Below, in pieces: positions 35,395-43,704 of a DNA stretch of 64,000 nt (position 1 is its first letter; each line of letters begins with the position of its first letter). This DNA is from Pseudomonas mandelii (GTDB lineage Bacteria > Pseudomonadota > Gammaproteobacteria > Pseudomonadales > Pseudomonadaceae), in assembly GCF_006438925.1 (NCBI RefSeq), contig NZ_RCZA01000004.1:248001-312000 (forward strand). The letters run 5' to 3'. Position numbers and translations under genes: made by a program. Below the pieces are notes generated by a model that saw nothing but the letters and a program-made list of their open reading frames with translations, did no database searches and was not told where the DNA came from.

Positions 35395-35529
35395 CTGTAG
35401 CAGCTGCCGAAGGCTGCGTTCGGACGCGAAGCGGTCGTGAAACCAGACACTGCGGTCTTTCAGGTTAATCGTGGCAGCTGAATTTGCGACCGCTTCGCGG
35501 CCGAACGCAGCCTTCGGCAGCTGCTACAG
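35395..35529. repeat. large REP-type inverted repeat
   Basis: Arms 35395-35437 and 35487-35529 are complementary over 43 bases with one mismatch; the outer 29 bases are perfect. The arms start CTGTAGCAGCTGCCGAAGG. The repeat lies in the gap between modA and the nitronate monooxygenase gene and is related to copies at 57626 and 62709. Confidence 0.85.
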
Positions 35530-35538
35530 GGCCGTGTT

Positions 35539-36603
35539 TTAGCGACGAATCAACTTGGCCAATCCTTCCTCAGCCAGCTTCCGGGTCAACTCCGCCGTGG
35601 TCATTTCAACGCCCAGCGTGAATGCCTGACCCGCCCAGAGATTGCTGAAATCCGCTTCTCCCTTGGCCCGCAACGGCATCAGCGCACCACCTGCCAGCGG
35701 GAAGGCTGGTGCTTTGGCGCTCATGGGCCCGAGTTCGCGCATCACCCGATTGAGAATGCCGCGCGCCGGACGTCCGGTGAAAATGTTAGTGACGGCAGTC
35801 TCACTTTCCTTGGCCGTGCGCAACGCCTTGTGATGAGACGCACTGACCTTGGCCTCTGGCGTGAACAAGTACGCCGTGCCCACTTGCACCGCCGAAGCCC
35901 CCAACAGGAACGCTGCCGCGACGCCTCGTGCATCGGCAATCCCGCCGGCAGCAATCACCGGCACCTTCACCGCATCGACGATCTGGGGCACCAGCGCAAA
36001 GATCCCCACCTGGCTGCTCAGATCATCACTGAGAAACATGCCCCGATGGCCACCGGCTTCATACCCCATGGCAATGATTGCGTCACAACCGTGCTGCTCG
36101 AGCCAAATGGCCTCATCGACCGTGGTGGCCGAGGAGAGCACTTTGGCTCCAGTGGCTTTCACGCGGTCCAGCAGGGACTTTTCCGGTAGACCGAAGTGGA
36201 AACTCACGACTTCGGGGCGAAACTCTTCGATCACTTCGCAGGCCGCGTTATCGAACGGTGCTCGATTGGACACCGGCGTCGGCGCGTCGAAGTCCACGCC
36301 AAGTTCCCGGTAGTAGGGTTCCAGCAGATTCTTCCAGTCTCGAGCGCGTTGTTCATCCGCGGCGGGAGTCTGATGGCAGAAGTAGTTGACGTTGATCGGG
36401 CGCTGAGTGTGCTGACGAATCGTTTTCAGCTCCTCGCGCAACTGATCGATGCTCAACATGGCGGCGGGCATGGAGCCCAGGCCGCCGGCGTTACTGGCTG
36501 CGATAACCATGGCTGAACCGGTCGCACCGGCCATGGGAGCCTGGATAATCGGCAGCTCAATGCCCAGCAGGTCAAGAATGCGGGTGTCTGGCCATTTGCT
36601 CAT
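35539..36603 (-). CDS. nitronate monooxygenase
   Basis: This 354-residue FMN-dependent TIM-barrel oxygenase oxidises nitronates such as propionate 3-nitronate. Family marks are PIIQAPMAGATGS near the N-terminus, VIAAGGIADARGVAAAF and LLGASAVQVGTAYL in the phosphate-binding region, and NIFTGRPARGI toward the C-terminus. It stands alone, divergent from the next gene. Class I nitronate monooxygenases fit best; 2-nitropropane dioxygenase is the older name. Confidence 0.88.
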   Translation of the reverse strand: MSKWPDTRILDLLGIELPIIQAPMAGATGSAMVIAASNAGGLGSMPAAMLSIDQLREELKTIRQHTQRPINVNYFCHQTPAADEQRARDWKNLLEPYYRELGVDFDAPTPVSNRAPFDNAACEVIEEFRPEVVSFHFGLPEKSLLDRVKATGAKVLSSATTVDEAIWLEQHGCDAIIAMGYEAGGHRGMFLSDDLSSQVGIFALVPQIVDAVKVPVIAAGGIADARGVAAAFLLGASAVQVGTAYLFTPEAKVSASHHKALRTAKESETAVTNIFTGRPARGILNRVMRELGPMSAKAPAFPLAGGALMPLRAKGEADFSNLWAGQAFTLGVEMTTAELTRKLAEEGLAKLIRR

Positions 36604-36792
36604 TTGAAGGGTTCTCCGACGTCATAACAGGGCAGGGACGGTAGGACCGTTTTTGTATCAGCAATAACTGATACAAGGCCAGTCGAGTTTTCCTGTCGTG
36701 TGCCATTCTTGGCTTAAAGTCGAGTACGGTGAAATATTGCTACGTGTTATTTCAATTGCACCACAACTGAGTGATTCCAATAGGAGACAGCA

Positions 36793-37776
36793 ATGTTCCA
36801 AGGCATTTTGATCGACAAAGACGACAGCGGTTACCGGGCCACACTGCAAGAGATCAATGACGATCAACTGCCCGAGGGCGATGTGACGGTGCGTGTGGCG
36901 TACAGCACGCTGAACTTCAAGGATGGCCTCGCGATCACCGGCAGCAGCCCGGTGGTGCGAAAATTCCCGATGGTGCCGGGTATTGATCTGGCAGGCACTG
37001 TCGAAGTCAGTGGGCATCCGGACTACAAGGTCGGTGATCAGGTCGTACTCAATGGCTGGGGTGTTGGCGAAGGACATTGGGGCGGACTGGCGCAGAAGGC
37101 TCGCTTGAATGGCGACTGGTTGATTCCGCTACCCAAGGAGTTCACTGCGGCGCAAGCGATGGCCATCGGCACGGCGGGTTACACGGCGATGCTGAGCATC
37201 CTGGCGCTGGAACATAATGGCGTGACACCCGATCAGGGCGACGTATTGGTCACCGGCGCCAATGGCGGTGTAGGCAGTTTCGCCATCGCACTGCTGAACA
37301 AGCTCGGCTATCGGGTGGTCGCGTCCACCGGCCGAACCTCCGAGCACGATTACCTCAAGCAACTGGGCGCCAGCGAAATCATCGACCGCGCCACGCTGTC
37401 CGAGCCGGGCAAACCCTTGGCCAAGGAGCGTTGGGCGGCGGTCATCGACTCGGTCGGCAGTCACACCCTGGCCAACGCCTGTGCCAGCACCAAGGCCAAT
37501 GGCACTGTCGCCGCGTGTGGCCTGGCGCAAGGCATGGACTTCCCGGCTTCAGTCGCACCGTTCATTTTGCGCGGCGTGACCCTGGCCGGGATCAACAGCG
37601 TGACTCAGCCCAAAGCCAGGCGGATACTGGCCTGGAATCGTCTGGCGAAGGATCTGGATTTCGCTCTACTGCCGCTGATCAGCCATGAAATCGGTTTGAG
37701 TGAAACGATCGAGGCCGCACCGCGTTTGCTCGCTGGTCAATTGCGTGGGCGGGTGGTGGTCGACGTCAATCGTTGA
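36793..37776 (+). CDS. acuI: acrylyl-CoA reductase (AcuI/YhdH family)
   Basis: This 327-residue NADPH-dependent medium-chain reductase, without zinc ligands, belongs to the YhdH/AcuI group, which detoxifies acrylyl-CoA to propionyl-CoA. Marks are STLNFKDGLAITG near residue 40, VPGIDLAGTVE, the Rossmann motif VTGANGGVGSFA and the C-terminal LRGRVVVD. AGGAGA precedes the ATG at 36793. The symbol is by family; substrate is unproven. Confidence 0.85.
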   Translation: MFQGILIDKDDSGYRATLQEINDDQLPEGDVTVRVAYSTLNFKDGLAITGSSPVVRKFPMVPGIDLAGTVEVSGHPDYKVGDQVVLNGWGVGEGHWGGLAQKARLNGDWLIPLPKEFTAAQAMAIGTAGYTAMLSILALEHNGVTPDQGDVLVTGANGGVGSFAIALLNKLGYRVVASTGRTSEHDYLKQLGASEIIDRATLSEPGKPLAKERWAAVIDSVGSHTLANACASTKANGTVAACGLAQGMDFPASVAPFILRGVTLAGINSVTQPKARRILAWNRLAKDLDFALLPLISHEIGLSETIEAAPRLLAGQLRGRVVVDVNR

Positions 37777-37828
37777 CTGTTTCACCCTCAATCAAACAGA
37801 CAAATTACAGAGACAAGGACTATCGACC

Positions 37829-38317
37829 ATGGATGTAAAGCAGCGTGAAGTGCGGCCCTTTAGCGTCTCGGGGCTGCGAGTGCGCACCTGCAATGCCGCA
37901 GAGCAGCAACCAGACACTGCGCGCATCGGCCCGATGTGGGAACAATTTTTCGTTGAGGACATCTTCGACAAGATCCCCCACAAACAGCCGGATTCCTTCA
38001 TGTACGGCGTCTATTCCAACTACGAGTCCGACGCTTCGGGCCACTTCGATGTGACCGCGGGGGTGGCGGTCACCGCGCCCTCCGAGGACTTTCCGCAGGT
38101 TCAGGTGGAAGGAGGCGATTATCTGGTGTTCAGCGCCAAAGGGGCGATGCCGGACAGCGTCATTCAGACGTGGGGCCTGATCTGGGCCTATTTCAAGGAC
38201 AACCCGCAGGTTTGCCGCACGTTCGCCACAGACTTCGAGGTCTATACCAGCCCGGATTCAGTGTCGGTCTATATCGGCATTCAGGACTCAGACGGGTTTT
38301 CGCGCTCAAGCAACTGA
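37829..38317 (+). CDS. GyrI-like / AraC effector-binding domain protein
   Basis: This 162-residue single-domain protein has the SOUL/GyrI-like fold. It has the paired GPMWEQFF and YGVYSNYESDASGHFDVTAG blocks and an AKGAMPDSVIQTWGLIW segment typical of this small-molecule-binding module. No DNA-binding domain is attached. ATG at 37829 follows a GACAAGGAC run. Its 3' end overlaps the convergent ada gene by 37 bases. It may sequester drugs or modulate gyrase, but no partner is evident. Confidence 0.75.
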   Translation: MDVKQREVRPFSVSGLRVRTCNAAEQQPDTARIGPMWEQFFVEDIFDKIPHKQPDSFMYGVYSNYESDASGHFDVTAGVAVTAPSEDFPQVQVEGGDYLVFSAKGAMPDSVIQTWGLIWAYFKDNPQVCRTFATDFEVYTSPDSVSVYIGIQDSDGFSRSSN

Positions 38318-39354
38318 CGCTTGCGCTCCACACCCCAGCGGTAGCCCGACAGGTTGCCGTCGCTGCGCACCACGCGGTGGCACGGAATCGCCACCGCCAG
38401 GTTGTTCGCGCCGCAGGCTTGAGCCACGGCGCGCATCGCTTTTGGCGCGCCGATTCGTTGAGCGATATCGGCGTAGCTGGCAGTGCAGCCAGCGGGAATC
38501 TCCCGCAGGGCTTGCCAGACCCGTTCTTGAAAAGCGGTGCCACGCACATCCAGTGGCAAGTCCAGGCCCAGGGCCGGCGCTTCGATAAAACCAACCACCT
38601 TGGCGATCAGTTGCTCGAACTCTTGGTCGGCGCCAATCAGATTCGCACGTCGAAACTTGTCCTGCAGATCGCAGACCAATTGGTGCGGATCATCGCCCAG
38701 CAAGATCGCGCAAACACCTCGTTCACTCTGCGCCACTAGAATCGCCCCGAGGGAACACTGGCCGACAGCAAAACGAATGTCGTTGTTCTGACCGGCGGCG
38801 CGGTAATCACCGGGTTTCATGCCCAATAGTTGATCGGCGGATTCATAGAAACGGCTGTTGGAGTTGAAGCCGGCGTCATACAGCGCGTCGGTCACTGAGC
38901 CCCCGTCCGCGAGACGCTCACGGACCCTGCGTGAACGATGGGCCGCGGCGTACCCCTTGGGCGTCAGACCGGTAACCGCTTTGAACACACGATGGAAGTG
39001 AAAGCTACTGAGGCCCGCAGCAACAGCCAGTTCGCTCAGGACAGGCAGATTCTCCGCGGTTTCGATCTGGCGGCAAGCGGCCGCCACAGTCGCAGCATGT
39101 TGCGCGGCGATGTCGCTTTGATCCTTCGCGGCGCGTTTGCTTGGGCGATAACCCGCCGCCTGGGCCTGCTCGGCCGTGTCGAAGAACTCGACGTTCTGCG
39201 GTTTCGGCAAACGCGCCAGGCTGCTGGGGCGGCAGTAAATGCCGGTGGTTTTCACCGCATACACAAACTGTCCGTCTGCCCGGGGATCACGCGCGACGAC
39301 GGCGGCCCAGCGCGGATCGTTCTCGGTGGCAATCTTTGTCGAATGGCTTGTCAT
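38281..39354 (-). CDS. ada: Ada-like regulator / O6-methylguanine-DNA methyltransferase with degenerate zinc site
   Basis: This 357-residue protein has three parts: an N-terminal Ada metal-binding domain (about 10-80), an AraC helix-turn-helix region (about 90-185) and a C-terminal methyltransferase domain with the acceptor Cys325 in IPCHRVV. In E. coli Ada the zinc is held by Cys38, Cys42, Cys69 and Cys72. Here only the first is kept (Cys41 in IYCRPSS); the others are Ser45, Ser72 and Ala75 (RPSKRA). Methylphosphotriester repair and the linked switch are probably lost or altered, while guanine repair should remain. It is the last gene of a repair operon, 85 bases after alkB. Confidence 0.9.
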   Translation of the reverse strand: MTSHSTKIATENDPRWAAVVARDPRADGQFVYAVKTTGIYCRPSSLARLPKPQNVEFFDTAEQAQAAGYRPSKRAAKDQSDIAAQHAATVAAACRQIETAENLPVLSELAVAAGLSSFHFHRVFKAVTGLTPKGYAAAHRSRRVRERLADGGSVTDALYDAGFNSNSRFYESADQLLGMKPGDYRAAGQNNDIRFAVGQCSLGAILVAQSERGVCAILLGDDPHQLVCDLQDKFRRANLIGADQEFEQLIAKVVGFIEAPALGLDLPLDVRGTAFQERVWQALREIPAGCTASYADIAQRIGAPKAMRAVAQACGANNLAVAIPCHRVVRSDGNLSGYRWGVERKRQLLERENPSES

Positions 39355-39439
39355 GGCTTCATGTCCTGACCTGTTTCATGCAGATTAACCAGCCGACGGG
39401 GTCGCTGCACCCCGGGTCTTGCGGTCGAATTCGAAGGCT

Positions 39440-40105
39440 TCATCCCGCGGTACGAAAGGTGAAGTTGATCCGTTGTTCGCCCAGTCGCGGGTGTTGGCCG
39501 TCCTTGATCGGCAAGACCCCGTGATAACGCAAACGATCCACGCCACCCCACACCACGATGTCTCCATGCAACAGCGGCACTCGTTGGCTTTTATCGCTGC
39601 GTTCGAAGCCGCCGAACAGGAACATCGCCGGCAATCCCAGGGACACTGAAACAATGGGCGCTGCGTAGGAAACTTCGTCTTTGTCCTGGTGCAACGACAT
39701 CTTGGCCCCGGGAACGTAACGGTTAATCAAGCAGGAATCAGGCACGAAATCCGCAAACCCCGCTTCCCGCGCCGCCGCTTGTGCCAGTTCGAAAAACACC
39801 TCGGGCATTTTCGGCCAGGGTTTTCCGGTCAGCGGATCATCGCGGGTATAACGATAACCGCTGCGGTCGGTGGTCCAGCCCAGCGCGCCGCAACTGCTCA
39901 AGGCGACCGACATGGTAAAGCCCCCGGGCGTGATCATCTGACGAAACGGTGCCGCCGCCAGAACTGCGTCCAGTGCGGGCAGCAACTGATCCAGCCAGGG
40001 AAGGGCAAAGCCTCTGAGGACGCAGGACTGTTCGCCGATACGATCTAGCCTGGGTTGCTGCTCGGGTTCCGCGTCGGCAAACAAGTCGAAGGTGATCGGG
40101 TTCAT
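39440..40105 (-). CDS. alkB: DNA oxidative demethylase AlkB
   Basis: This 2-oxoglutarate/Fe(II) dioxygenase reverses 1-methyladenine and 3-methylcytosine damage. The iron triad is His-x-Asp in SLHQDKDE and His in RLRYHGVLP; the 2OG-binding arginines are in RINFTFR at the C-terminus. The 221-residue length is normal. ATG at 40105 is 4 bases after the stop of the preceding gene, so the two are probably coupled. LNRYxPG-type substrate loop (LINRYVPGAKM) is also clear. Confidence 0.93.
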   Translation of the reverse strand: MNPITFDLFADAEPEQQPRLDRIGEQSCVLRGFALPWLDQLLPALDAVLAAAPFRQMITPGGFTMSVALSSCGALGWTTDRSGYRYTRDDPLTGKPWPKMPEVFFELAQAAAREAGFADFVPDSCLINRYVPGAKMSLHQDKDEVSYAAPIVSVSLGLPAMFLFGGFERSDKSQRVPLLHGDIVVWGGVDRLRYHGVLPIKDGQHPRLGEQRINFTFRTAG

Positions 40106-40109
40106 GGGG

Positions 40110-40814
40110 TCATAACGCGTCGTGAAAGATGATTCCAAGGGTATGCCGTTTTCCGCTGTGCAGGCGACTCACGCCGTGGCGCAGGGTGACCCGGTAATAG
40201 CCACGAACGCCTTTGACCGGTCGTTGGTTGACGGCAAAGATCAGTGCGTCACCTTTCTTCAGGCCGATGACCTGAGGGCGCGACTGCATCCGTGGGCGCT
40301 GCTCCGTCAGCATGAACTCGCCGCCGGTGAAGTCTTCGCCCGGCTCTGACAGAAGAATCGCCACTTGCAGCGGGAAGACGTGTTCGCCGTACAGGTCCTG
40401 ATGCAAGCAGTTGTAGTCCTGCGGTCCATATTGCAGCAACAGCGGCGTCGGGCGTTCCTGACCGGCGGCATGGCAGCGGTCGAGGAACGCTTCATGGGTT
40501 TCCGGGAAACGGGTCGGCAGGTCCATATGCTCGTACCAGCGATTGGCAATGGGCACCAATCGAGGATAGAGCGCACTGCGCAAACGGGCGACGACATCTG
40601 GCAACGGGTATTTGAAGTACTTGTACTCGCCACGGCCAAAGCCGTGACGGGCCATGATTACTTGCGAGCGAAACGGTTCGGCACTGGCATACAGAGCGCT
40701 GACTTCATCGCACGTGGCGTGGCTTAAAAGCGACCTGATAATTGCGCAGCCATCCTGATCGAGTTGCTGTGCCAGCGCTTCCCAGTCCAGTCCATCAAGA
40801 GAACGCTCGCTCAT
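40110..40814 (-). CDS. 2OG-Fe(II) oxygenase of the alkylation-repair operon
   Basis: This 234-residue dioxygenase is distinct from AlkB. The iron ligands are His and Asp in CLHQDLYGEH and a distal His in LRHGVSRLHSGKR; the arginine before HTLGIIF would hold 2-oxoglutarate. The YKYFKYPLP and LLLQYGPQDYN stretches are conserved in uncharacterised Pseudomonas proteins next to alkB. It lies between ogt and alkB with overlap or near-overlap on both sides, so a role in alkylation repair is likely. DNA, RNA or protein substrate is unknown. Confidence 0.85.
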   Translation of the reverse strand: MSERSLDGLDWEALAQQLDQDGCAIIRSLLSHATCDEVSALYASAEPFRSQVIMARHGFGRGEYKYFKYPLPDVVARLRSALYPRLVPIANRWYEHMDLPTRFPETHEAFLDRCHAAGQERPTPLLLQYGPQDYNCLHQDLYGEHVFPLQVAILLSEPGEDFTGGEFMLTEQRPRMQSRPQVIGLKKGDALIFAVNQRPVKGVRGYYRVTLRHGVSRLHSGKRHTLGIIFHDAL

Positions 40815-41317
40815 CGCTGCGCCTCACGATCCAGCAGTTGCCGTTTGCGCTCCAGCCCCCAACGGTAGCCGCCGAGGCTGCCATCCTGACGCAGCACTCG
40901 ATGGCACGGCACGATCACCGCCAGCGGGTTCGCTCCGCAGGCATTGGCCACCGCCCGAAAAGCCGTGGGTTGCCCCAGTTGTCGAGCGATGTCCAGATAG
41001 CTGGCGGTTTCACCCAGCGGTATTTGCCGCAGGGCATTCCAGACTCGCCGTTGAAACACGCTGCCCGTCAGATCCAGCGGTAAATCCAGGGTGCTGCGCG
41101 GGTCTTCGAGGTGGCGCAGGGTTTGCTCCAGCGCAGGCATCAAGCCTTCATCGCGCTGCGGTGCTTGTTGGCCGGGGAAGCGTCGCGAAAGATCTCGCTC
41201 CAGCGTTGCCAGATCATCACCGATCAGCAGCGCACACAAACCCTCGGCGCTGAACGCCAGCAGCAAGACGCCAAGACTGGAAGGGCTACTGATGAAGCGA
41301 ATCGAGGAAGTAGGCAT
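40811..41317 (-). CDS. ogt: methylated-DNA-[protein]-cysteine S-methyltransferase
   Basis: This 168-residue protein removes methyl groups from O6-methylguanine to its own Cys138 in VPCHRVL. The GSVFQRRVWNALRQIPLG and YRWGLERKRQLL blocks are standard. The C-terminal domain of Ada carries a closely related version, so the operon holds two O6-methylguanine repair activities. Its stop overlaps the next gene's start by four bases. It is the first gene of the operon on the minus strand. Confidence 0.92.
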   Translation of the reverse strand: MPTSSIRFISSPSSLGVLLLAFSAEGLCALLIGDDLATLERDLSRRFPGQQAPQRDEGLMPALEQTLRHLEDPRSTLDLPLDLTGSVFQRRVWNALRQIPLGETASYLDIARQLGQPTAFRAVANACGANPLAVIVPCHRVLRQDGSLGGYRWGLERKRQLLDREAQR

Positions 41318-41444
41318 GTTCTGACTCCTTAACCAAAGGTTGAGGTGGCCAGTCTAGGGAGGGGCGACTTGGTTAACACTCCGGCGCTTGCGGTTGAATT
41401 CCAGAGGGCAGGAGCAGACGTCCATGTTGTCGCTCCGGATCCCG

Positions 41445-41621
41445 TTACAGCGCTTTGCTGACGCTTATGTCGCTGATGACGTCTTCGCTCGAACCATGAA
41501 GCGCATCCAGCGCGGCCTTGGCTTCTTCTTCGGTGCCTTTTTCAAGCTGGGCAAATTCGAAGCGACGCTCACCATTGAGTTTGTATTTGATGACGTACTT
41601 GGTCGTTTGGGCCACGGTCAT
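41445..41621 (-). CDS. small hypothetical protein, 58 residues
   Basis: The frame begins MTVAQTTKYVIKYKLNGERR and ends SDISVSKAL. It has a beta-strand pair followed by a charged helix (KGTEEEAKAALDALH), a coherent small fold. It lies 29 bases after the DUF1883-like gene on the same strand, so the two are probably cotranscribed. The ribosome site is weak (AAGCAGGT directly before ATG). Confidence 0.6.
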   Translation of the reverse strand: MTVAQTTKYVIKYKLNGERRFEFAQLEKGTEEEAKAALDALHGSSEDVISDISVSKAL

Positions 41622-41650
41622 ACCTGCTTGTCTTCGTGTTTGGGTGTCAC

Positions 41651-41953
41651 TCAGCTCAGTTTCGTGCTGGAGCGGCGGATGATCTTGATGGTGTGAGTCA
41701 GGGTCGGTTTGCGAGTTACGCTGATCGGCCGGCGGTTGACCGTGTCGATGGTGATGTTCCAGAAACCGGTGCTCGGTGCAGTAATCCGGGCAGGGAAAGT
41801 GTCAAATGCTCCGCCATGGTAAGTGTGGCGGCCGCCATTCTTGAAGCTGCGGAAATTGGCGTCGTTCATCAAGCGGATATTGCATGTTTGGGAGCATTGA
41901 ATGACGACGATGTCGTCTTCGTTGAGGTGCTCGCGCTGGTGGATAAATTTCAT
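41651..41953 (-). CDS. DUF1883 domain protein
   Basis: This 100-residue protein reads as a DUF1883 unit: KFIHQREHLNEDDIVVIQCS, then CNIRLMNDANFRSFKNG and TGFWNITIDTVN. The family is all-beta and, in other genomes, is sometimes fused to TIR domains; no TIR is seen here. The small 58-residue protein follows. Function unknown. Confidence 0.75.
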   Translation of the reverse strand: MKFIHQREHLNEDDIVVIQCSQTCNIRLMNDANFRSFKNGGRHTYHGGAFDTFPARITAPSTGFWNITIDTVNRRPISVTRKPTLTHTIKIIRRSSTKLS

Positions 41954-42165
41954 GAGGCGCCTCCAGAAGGGCTTTTTCTACAAAATCAAAACGATAGCAT
42001 GTGCGATTGGCGCAGTTTATCAGCCCGAACGGGTTATTATCCGGTCGTCGAGGTCTGCTTTGACAATTAAAAACTGTTATACGGAATTTTATGAGCGATA
42101 AACGCAGCGAGCCTCGGAGAAAAACAGCATTTGTACTGTCGGAGTCTCTTTATCGGAGGTGTTGT

Positions 42166-42522
42166 ATGAAGTGGGGTGTGCTGTTCCTGCCTATGGCGAT
42201 AGCGATGAGTGGTTGTGCGAGTGTCTCGGAGATCAATGAGACGCTACCGACCATGAGCGTGATTTCAGGCAAGAAGCCTCAGGAGTACGCGCAATGCCTC
42301 ACCGAGAAGCTGGCCAGCAGCCGGGGAGCCCTGCAAGTCGAGCCGCACAAGGACGGTATGCGAGTCATCGTGCCGCAGAAGTTCTCCTCGGGGCCGGCCG
42401 CGGTATTTGATATCGAAGACCGCTCCACTGGCAGCAGCATCAAGTTGCATGAGCGTATCTCCAATGTGCCGTTGCGCCCCATGGATGTACGCAATGCCGC
42501 TACGGCGTGCATTTCCGGCTGA
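42166..42522 (+). CDS. small lipoprotein
   Basis: This 118-residue protein has a lipoprotein signal (MKWGVLFLPMAIAMSGCASV) with lipobox MSGC and Ala after the cysteine. Mature protein is basic with a conserved-looking YAQCLTEKLASS segment. ATG at 42166 has GGAGG 6 bases upstream, so the longer upstream frame is not used. Similar lipoproteins are common in Pseudomonas and unassigned. Confidence 0.75.
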   Translation: MKWGVLFLPMAIAMSGCASVSEINETLPTMSVISGKKPQEYAQCLTEKLASSRGALQVEPHKDGMRVIVPQKFSSGPAAVFDIEDRSTGSSIKLHERISNVPLRPMDVRNAATACISG

Positions 42523-42545
42523 TAGACTGTCGCCCGTCAGCACCG

Positions 42546-42574
42546 ATGCCGCCAAAGCAGCGCTTTGGCGGCAT
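42546..42574. terminator. hairpin after lipoprotein gene
   Basis: A perfect 12-bp stem (ATGCCGCCAAAG / CTTTGGCGGCAT) with a 5-base loop. There is no T-run, so it may act as an attenuator or mRNA end rather than a classical terminator. Confidence 0.4.
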
Positions 42575-42594
42575 TGTCATTTCTGGAGTCGAGC

Positions 42595-42825
42595 ATGAAG
42601 CGAGAGCAGGTACGGGAGCGCCATGCAGAGGGTCACATCTCTGCCACCCACGTGATTCAGAATCCGGCGAATCCGGGAGAATGGATCGTGTTTTTCAAGA
42701 AAAGCGCTGGGCGCAGTTATTTTCTGGTGGATGAAAACGATGAAGTCGAATCTTTCAGTAGCCTCGATGATTTGATCGAGACGGTGCGCGGCCTCGGGAT
42801 CAAGTTCGCCGAAATTCACATGTAG
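42595..42825 (+). CDS. small hypothetical protein
   Basis: A 76-residue protein with VIQNPANPGEWIVFFKK, YFLVDENDEVESFSSLDDL and a final helix. This beta-beta-alpha pattern resembles short plasmid-replication-linked domains of pseudomonads. ATG at 42595 has GGAG upstream. It faces the convergent lipoprotein gene at 42837. Confidence 0.65.
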   Translation: MKREQVRERHAEGHISATHVIQNPANPGEWIVFFKKSAGRSYFLVDENDEVESFSSLDDLIETVRGLGIKFAEIHM

Positions 42826-42836
42826 GGCAGGGCGCC

Positions 42837-43118
42837 TTACTTGCAGACCACCACGACATTGCGGTTCTTGTAGTTGCCGACGTCGACACCCAGGGTCTTG
42901 TCGCTTTCCTTGGTCGAAGGTGTACCGTCGGTACCGACGATCCGATAGCCGGTGCCGGCGCAAGAGGCATCGGCTTTTTCGTAGCAGGTGGCCCAGGAAT
43001 TAGCTTCCCCGGAGCAGTCTATGGCCAGGCCTTGCTCGCCGTTGTTCAGGTAGGTCGTTTCGGAAGTGGCGCAGCCGCTCAGGGCCAGTGCCGCGATCAG
43101 TGGCAAAAATTTATTCAT
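42837..43118 (-). CDS. small lipoprotein
   Basis: This 93-residue protein starts MNKFLPLIAALALSGC, a lipobox (LSGC), then a cysteine-rich mature part with IDCSGEANSWATCYEKAD, DASCAGTGYRIVG and a terminal VVVCK. Four mature cysteines could form two disulfides. The ATG at 43118 was chosen because the signal begins there; sequence further upstream is not coherent. Confidence 0.75.
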   Translation of the reverse strand: MNKFLPLIAALALSGCATSETTYLNNGEQGLAIDCSGEANSWATCYEKADASCAGTGYRIVGTDGTPSTKESDKTLGVDVGNYKNRNVVVVCK

Positions 43119-43215
43119 GTCGATGTCGTCGTCAGGATGAAGGGGCTGAGCCTGTGACAGCGCTGGCATCAAAAGGTTATAGCGAATGGCCACTTCGTGG
43201 CAGGAAATCACAAAA

Positions 43216-43238
43216 AAGCCCTGCGCGAGGCAGGGCTT
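43216..43238 (-). terminator. rho-independent terminator
   Basis: GCCCTGC-GCGAG-GCAGGGC preceded by an A-run; on the minus strand it ends the small gene at 43258-43446. Confidence 0.65.
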
Positions 43239-43257
43239 GGGGCAAGTCGGGTGCTTC

Positions 43258-43446
43258 TCAGGACTTGTCCTTGCCGCGACGCTTCGGGGCTGGGTGTTCG
43301 AGCTCCAAAACAGATGCCACTTCAATCGCCGACGCTTCGGTAGGGAAAGGCCCAGCGATATTTTCGCCACCTGCACTGTCTACCCACCACTGGCCGTCTT
43401 TCGCCTGATTGATCAGGAACCCGTTGACACTTTTTGCTTCCGACAT
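43258..43446 (-). CDS. small hypothetical protein
   Basis: A 62-residue protein (SVNGFLINQAKDGQWWVDSA, then GPFPTEASAIEVASVLEL) with a basic tail. The pattern is that of a short beta-hairpin plus helix. It is followed by its own terminator. Unnamed family in Pseudomonas. Confidence 0.6.
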   Translation of the reverse strand: MSEAKSVNGFLINQAKDGQWWVDSAGGENIAGPFPTEASAIEVASVLELEHPAPKRRGKDKS

Positions 43447-43704
43447 CTATCTGCCTCGTTGGCTGGTTCAATCGCGCAATGATAGCGCCAAATGCACCCA
43501 ACGGGTGCTGATGGTGTAGGATTCGTGGTCGTGCAGATCTGATGGTCTGTGCTATCTATAAAGGCTGCGGAGCTATCTCGGGAACTATCCGCGAAAATAT
43601 TTCTCTATGATGGCATCGGTTAGCCAGCGCGGGGCATTGTAAGGTGCACACCGCCTGATTAGACTGCGCCGAAACTCGTACACACAGCCCTATCAAGGAC
43701 TTAT

